From contig CAUPES010000009.1 in assembly GCA_963510375.1 (NCBI GenBank), positions 7,724-71,723 of the forward strand: a stretch of DNA of 64,000 nucleotides. Direction: 5' to 3'. Source of the stretch: Fastidiosipila sp963510375. Lineage in GTDB: Bacteria; Bacillota; Clostridia; Saccharofermentanales; Fastidiosipilaceae. The position numbers and the translations under genes are program-made. Below the pieces are notes generated by a model. It was not told the DNA's origin, ran no database searches, and saw nothing but the letters and a program-made list of their open reading frames with translations. Positions 60,020 through 64,000 of this stretch are shown piece by piece. Each line of letters opens with the position of its first letter. Position 1 is the first letter of the stretch.

Positions 60020-61018
60020 TTACAATTTTGAAGCTCTGAACTCTTTATAGAACAAGCTCAAAAATTTCCTAGGATCATCTCTCTTTGTCCTCAGTGGCAC
60101 TTTCGCTTTGTGGCTACCATGATAATCTGAACCAGCTATTGGTAATAATCCCAATTCAGTTCCTATGTGGGCAAATTCACGACTATCTGCAAAACTAGTT
60201 TCAATATGCATAACTTCAAGACCTTGTAATCCTAAGTTTTTAAGGCGTTCTATTTTGGCGAATAATTCATCTTTGCTTATTACATTTTCCCCGTGCAACC
60301 AGTTTTCGTATCTTGCCGGATGCGAAAGCACGGGTATACCGCCAGCATCTCTAATGGATTTCAAAGTTTCCTCTGCAGAAATTAGCTCTTTTTCTACGTA
60401 AAAAGCCTGACCTTTATCCAAATATAGCCTGAATGCTTCACTTATTGAATCGACATAACCTTTTCTCATTATCAGATTAGCGATGTGAACTCTACCGATA
60501 ACGCCTCCGCCCATATTTTTCAACTCATCTGCAGAAATTAATAGACCACTTTCATCGATTTTCTGCATGATTTTGGCATTACGCTCATTGCGTCGAGCTT
60601 GTCTCTCTTTCACGCTATCTTCCATCAAATAAAAAGTACCAAATGGAAAGTATGCCAGGATCTGAATATCCTGTCCTTCGAACTCTGCATTCATCTCCAA
60701 TCCAGGAATAAAATCTGGTAATTCCATTCCAACTAGATTTAATTTGTCATAGAGAATACTGATAATTTTGAAACCTTCCATAGTATCGTGGTCGGTCAAG
60801 GAGAATGTATCTAAGTCACGTTTAATTATTTCTTGTACCAATTGTGCAGGGGAATCCTTGCCATCTGATACATTACTATGTGTGTGAAAGTCTGTATTGC
60901 CATTAATCATAGCTTCCCATATATACTCTAGACCAGCTTGGTTAAGCTCTTGCAACTCTTCTGAAGTCATATTTAACACTTCAGCTCTTCTCGACAAAGA
61001 ATAAATTTTATTACGCAT
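60020..61018 (-). CDS. PHP-domain phosphoesterase, TrpH/RNase AM-like
   Basis: A 332-residue metal-dependent phosphoesterase. PHP motifs: DFHTHSNVSDGKDSP (about 42-56), SLTDHDTMEG (about 73-82), PGLEMNAEF, the VLSHPAR His (about 225) and GSDYHGSHK (about 289-297). The family includes 3',5'-nucleoside bisphosphate phosphatases that also trim RNA 5' ends. The N-terminal 40 residues before the first motif are longer than usual. AGGAG lies before this ATG. Confidence 0.85.
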   Translation of the reverse strand: MRNKIYSLSRRAEVLNMTSEELQELNQAGLEYIWEAMINGNTDFHTHSNVSDGKDSPAQLVQEIIKRDLDTFSLTDHDTMEGFKIISILYDKLNLVGMELPDFIPGLEMNAEFEGQDIQILAYFPFGTFYLMEDSVKERQARRNERNAKIMQKIDESGLLISADELKNMGGGVIGRVHIANLIMRKGYVDSISEAFRLYLDKGQAFYVEKELISAEETLKSIRDAGGIPVLSHPARYENWLHGENVISKDELFAKIERLKNLGLQGLEVMHIETSFADSREFAHIGTELGLLPIAGSDYHGSHKAKVPLRTKRDDPRKFLSLFYKEFRASKL

Positions 61019-61160
61019 ACATTTCTCCTAGATCGTTATTCTATATAGTTTATGGATAGTTTTTCTTAGATAATATATTAGCATTTTTCTTTGAGCTTTA
61101 TGTATTTGGCTTATTGCTAATTTAAACTCATATCATAAAAAATATGCTCTGACTTAAAAC

Positions 61161-61568
61161 TTACTTCATAAAAGCTACGCTATTATATTTTCCTACTTGT
61201 TTGAGTCCATTTTTTTCATAAAACCTTATTGTTTTTTCACTATCATCAGTTAATAAGATAATTTGGCGAACATCTTTATACTCTTCGAGAACTATTTTTA
61301 GCAACTGACTGCCTAAGCCTCGTCTTTGATATGCTTCTAGGACTAAAATATCTTGAATATAAATGATAGTATAGCCATCACCAACGACTCTAATTAGACC
61401 AATTAATAGATCATCATCCCAAGCAGTCCAGATCTTCAAGGAATTTCTTATGGCATTTTTTAATTGCTCTGGATTAGAGGTATAGGCACTCCATGAGACA
61501 TCATTATATAAATTTAGAACGCTCTCAATATCCGGTATTGTACCTTCTTTAATTACTATATTTTCCAT
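61161..61568 (-). CDS. GNAT-family N-acetyltransferase
   Basis: A 135-residue GNAT with DILVLEAYQRRGLGSQLLKIVLEE (about 72-95; acetyl-CoA loop RRGLG) and the closing TIRFYEKNGLKQVGKYN. The start is taken at 61568, five bases after GGTGG; the open frame runs 14 codons further up without a site. Substrate unknown. Confidence 0.85.
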   Translation of the reverse strand: MENIVIKEGTIPDIESVLNLYNDVSWSAYTSNPEQLKNAIRNSLKIWTAWDDDLLIGLIRVVGDGYTIIYIQDILVLEAYQRRGLGSQLLKIVLEEYKDVRQIILLTDDSEKTIRFYEKNGLKQVGKYNSVAFMK

Positions 61569-61631
61569 TCTTTCCACCTTTTTGTCCTGCAATTCACTTA
61601 ACCCTGTCAAAAAGTTTACACCAAAACAGAA

Positions 61632-61669
61632 AAACGCCCCGTCACTCTCATCGAGAGGCTAGGGCGTTT
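61632..61669 (-). terminator. Terminator of the EF-G-like gene
   Basis: AAACGCCC and GGGCGTTT pair perfectly; on the minus strand the hairpin is followed by TTTCTGTTTTGG. The loop holds a smaller stem (CCTCTC/GAGAG). It lies 23 bases past the stop. Confidence 0.82.
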
Positions 61670-61691
61670 CTCCTATGTAATGAACGAATAT

Positions 61692-63767
61692 CTAGTTCTC
61701 TTTGCTTTCTTGGTACTTAGCAATTAATTTTTCTTGGAAATCATGAGGTACTCTCTCATAGCTAGCAAATTCCATGCTGTACCAACCTCTACCTTGAGTC
61801 ATAGCACGTAGGTCTGTAGCATATCTATCCATTGCTCCTAGTGGGATCAATGCAGAAACGATACTCATACCAGCTTTTTGATCGATACCATTAATTCTAC
61901 CTGTACGTTTGCTGATATCACTCATGATATCTCCCAAGTCAGTTTCAGGAACATGAACTTCAACATTGTATACAGGTTCAAGTAGGTATGCTCCACCTTG
62001 CTCCATTGCTGCCTTGTATGCTAACTTAGCGGCCATGGAGAATGCTAACTCAGAAGAGTCAACATCGTGGTAAGAACCATCAACTAAAACAGCTTTCAGA
62101 CCAACAACTGGGTAACCTGCCAATGGACCTTCTTCAATAGCTTCGCGTAGACCTTTCTCAACTGCTGGGAAGTAGGATTTTGGAACAGCACCACCGAAGA
62201 TATCTTCTTCGAAGATCAAGTCAGTTTCTTCGTGAGGTGAGAACTCAATCCAAACATCACCATATTGACCGTGACCACCAGATTGCTTCTTATACTTACC
62301 TTGTACTTTGACAGGAGCTTGTAATTTCTCTCTATAAGCAACACGTGGGCTTTCTAATCTAGCTTCAACCTTGAAGTTGTTTAGTAATTTAGCGATTAAA
62401 ACGTTAAGTTGTAATTCACCTAAACCAGAGACAATCATTTCTCCTGTCTCATTATCCATTTCTAATTTAATAGTTGGATCTTCTTCTTGAATTCTAGAAA
62501 TACCTAGTGCGATTTTATCTTCTTCACCTTTATTAACTGGATAAATAGCCATACGTAGTGGTGATGCTGGCAAGATAATACGTGGCAATATGAGGCTTTG
62601 GTCTTTTGTACTCAATGTATCACCTGTGAAAGTATTATCTAACTTAGTCATTAAGCCAATGTCACCTGCAACAATTTCGCTAGCGTTAACCTGTTGTGAA
62701 CCATTTGGAGTAAAGACACCAGAAACTCTCTCTGATGCTTCCTGTTTTGCATTCCAAAGATCTTGACCTGGTTTAATTGTTCCTGAATATACTCTAAATA
62801 AAGAAATCTTACCAACATAAGGGTCTGTATATGTTTTGAATACCAAAGCTGCCAATGGACCATTAGGATCAGTCTTAAGCTCTAGAGCTGTACCATCTGA
62901 CTTAATTGCTGGTTCAATAGGCATATCTACTGGGCTAGGCATGTTTTGTACGATTCTATTCATTGAGAATCTGATACCTTGCAATGCCAAAGCTGAACCT
63001 GCCCAAATTGGGATTAATTTACCTGTAGAAATACGCTCTCTTAGACCTTGTTTAATCTCTTCCTCTGTGAAAGATTCTTCCATGAAGTATTTCTCTAGTA
63101 ATTCTTCGGAACTTTCAGCAACTTGTTCGATTAAAACTGCTCTTTGTAATTCTACATCATCAACTAAATCCTCAGGTATTGCGATTTCCTCACGCTCACC
63201 ACTTGGATTGTTATATGTATAAGCTTTTTGGGCTAATATATCTACATAACTATCGTAACTATTACCACTCTTGAATGGCAACATCATAACTGTAGCGCTA
63301 CGTCCGATTTCTTCTCTTATTTCTACCAAAACTTTATTAAAATCAGCAACTTCGTCATCCATCTTGTTAATAAAGATTGCATAAGGGATATTCTCACGTT
63401 TCAAGAATCTAAAGGATTTCTCTGCACCAACAGTAACACCACTTTTACCACTCAAAACTACGATGGCGGAATCGGCAACTCTTAAAGCTTGATTAACTTC
63501 TCCCATAAAGTCAAAATCACCCGGAGTATCGATTAAATTAACTTTTGCACCTTGCCACTCTACACTAGAAACGCCCATATTAATACTGATATGACGCTTC
63601 TTCTCCTCTGGGCTGTAATCCATAACTGTGTTACCCTCTGTTACTGAGCCCACTCTCTTTGTAACTCCGCCTCTAAATAAAACTGCCTCACAAAACGAGG
63701 TCTTACCAGAGCCGCTATGCCCTAGAACGGCGATATTTCTAATATCTTTTGCTTCATGTTTTTGCAT
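61692..63767 (-). CDS. Elongation factor G-like GTPase (EF-G2 type paralogue)
   Basis: A 691-residue translational GTPase. G1 GHSGSGKTSF (16-25), G3 DTPGDFDF (about 80), G4 NKMD (about 133). Domains II-V follow with QSGGHGQYGDVWIEFSP (about 493) and the RGWYSMEFASYERVP end. The G1 sequence GHSGSGKTS and the short G domain set it apart from standard EF-G (AHIDAGKTT) and place it in the EF-G-like group found in Clostridia and Actinobacteria, whose function is unclear. AGGAGG precedes the ATG. It is monocistronic. Confidence 0.9.
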   Translation of the reverse strand: MQKHEAKDIRNIAVLGHSGSGKTSFCEAVLFRGGVTKRVGSVTEGNTVMDYSPEEKKRHISINMGVSSVEWQGAKVNLIDTPGDFDFMGEVNQALRVADSAIVVLSGKSGVTVGAEKSFRFLKRENIPYAIFINKMDDEVADFNKVLVEIREEIGRSATVMMLPFKSGNSYDSYVDILAQKAYTYNNPSGEREEIAIPEDLVDDVELQRAVLIEQVAESSEELLEKYFMEESFTEEEIKQGLRERISTGKLIPIWAGSALALQGIRFSMNRIVQNMPSPVDMPIEPAIKSDGTALELKTDPNGPLAALVFKTYTDPYVGKISLFRVYSGTIKPGQDLWNAKQEASERVSGVFTPNGSQQVNASEIVAGDIGLMTKLDNTFTGDTLSTKDQSLILPRIILPASPLRMAIYPVNKGEEDKIALGISRIQEEDPTIKLEMDNETGEMIVSGLGELQLNVLIAKLLNNFKVEARLESPRVAYREKLQAPVKVQGKYKKQSGGHGQYGDVWIEFSPHEETDLIFEEDIFGGAVPKSYFPAVEKGLREAIEEGPLAGYPVVGLKAVLVDGSYHDVDSSELAFSMAAKLAYKAAMEQGGAYLLEPVYNVEVHVPETDLGDIMSDISKRTGRINGIDQKAGMSIVSALIPLGAMDRYATDLRAMTQGRGWYSMEFASYERVPHDFQEKLIAKYQESKEN

Positions 63768-64000
63768 AGCTCTTACCTCCTCTAAAATTTAATTTTTTAA
63801 TAATTGCTACTCTTGCAATTTGATTCTGTATTTAATTATACTGTATATTCTTCCAACAATTTAACTATATTTGTTCATATTCTTTGTGCATAATCACGGT
63901 ACAAGTTAAGCCTTTGTTTACCTTTTCACGGGTAAAAATATTTTTTATTGTGAGCAATCAGCGAATATGTCGTTTTGGATAACATGTTATAATAAAAAGA
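63768..64000 (+). promoter_or_regulatory. Intergenic end of window with plus-strand extended -10
   Basis: AT-rich spacer. TGTTATAAT at 63985-63993 is an extended -10 like that of the SRP RNA, pointing out of the window, so a plus-strand gene or RNA probably starts just beyond 64000. No other feature seen. Confidence 0.4.

Overview
The window is about 64 kb of low-GC, Gram-positive chromosomal DNA, most likely from a fermentative, anaerobic member of the Clostridia. The signs are Firmicutes-type gene orders (ffs-dnaX-ebfC-recR; tmk-pstA-holB...trmN6-rsmI; rqcP-divIC; tsaE-tsaB-rimI), lipoproteins with a Gram-positive style, AGGAGG ribosome binding sites, T-tailed hairpin terminators and a MurT/GatD-like pair. 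The genus cannot be fixed from sequence reading alone. The sporulation genes yabP/yabQ, which sit between rqcP and divIC in Bacillus, are absent, which fits a non-sporulating lineage (inference). No rRNA, tRNA, CRISPR array, insertion sequence or prophage was recognised.

Layout. 1-6486 (minus strand): truncated uvrC, a Crh-like HPr, an aminopeptidase P, rimI-tsaB-tsaE and an FMN reductase. 6790-8973 (plus): a Tm-1-like/PEP-hydrolase-like pair. 9133-13405 (plus): an accessory island with a frameshifted small membrane protein, a single-polypeptide MmeI-like restriction-modification enzyme, and a Fic protein preceded by a phased operator-like array. 13585-25668 (minus): rpsI-rplM, a very large YfhO-like membrane protein, rsmI-trmN6-murJ-holB-pstA-tmk, an Asn-rich low-complexity protein and a membrane-anchored hypothetical. 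25906-28683 (plus): manA and a phosphohexomutase. 28789-38492 (minus): ATP-grasp, XRE regulator, then GH38, GH130 and a three-gene sugar ABC transporter. 39026-45893 (plus): murT/gatD homologues, NhaC, SRP RNA, dnaX-ebfC-recR. 46012-52377: divIC, rqcP, hexokinase, an oxidoreductase, YtxH and a CobB-like protein. 52543-54694 (plus): three AT-rich hypothetical envelope proteins. 54877-64000: riboflavin transporter under an FMN riboswitch, two glycosyltransferase-type membrane proteins, SDR, PHP, GNAT and an EF-G paralogue.

How the genes work together. The most coherent metabolic theme is mannose: import of a mannose-containing oligosaccharide (two LplB/LplC-type permeases plus a lipoprotein, no local ATPase), cleavage by a GH38 alpha-mannosidase, phosphorolysis by GH130, then mannose entry through hexokinase, phosphohexomutase and ManA. 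The enzymes lie in three separate transcription units.

The most unusual signal is a run of proteins whose family fold is clear but whose key residues are missing: a GatD homologue without its catalytic Cys and His, paired with a MurT whose partner Asp is Asn; a CobB/CbiA-like protein without P-loop or catalytic Cys; a UvrC without the four cysteines of the iron-sulfur cluster; and an HPr with Ser in place of the active His. The Fic operator array (four TTCCGSAAA sites at 20-22 bp steps) is the most striking non-coding structure.
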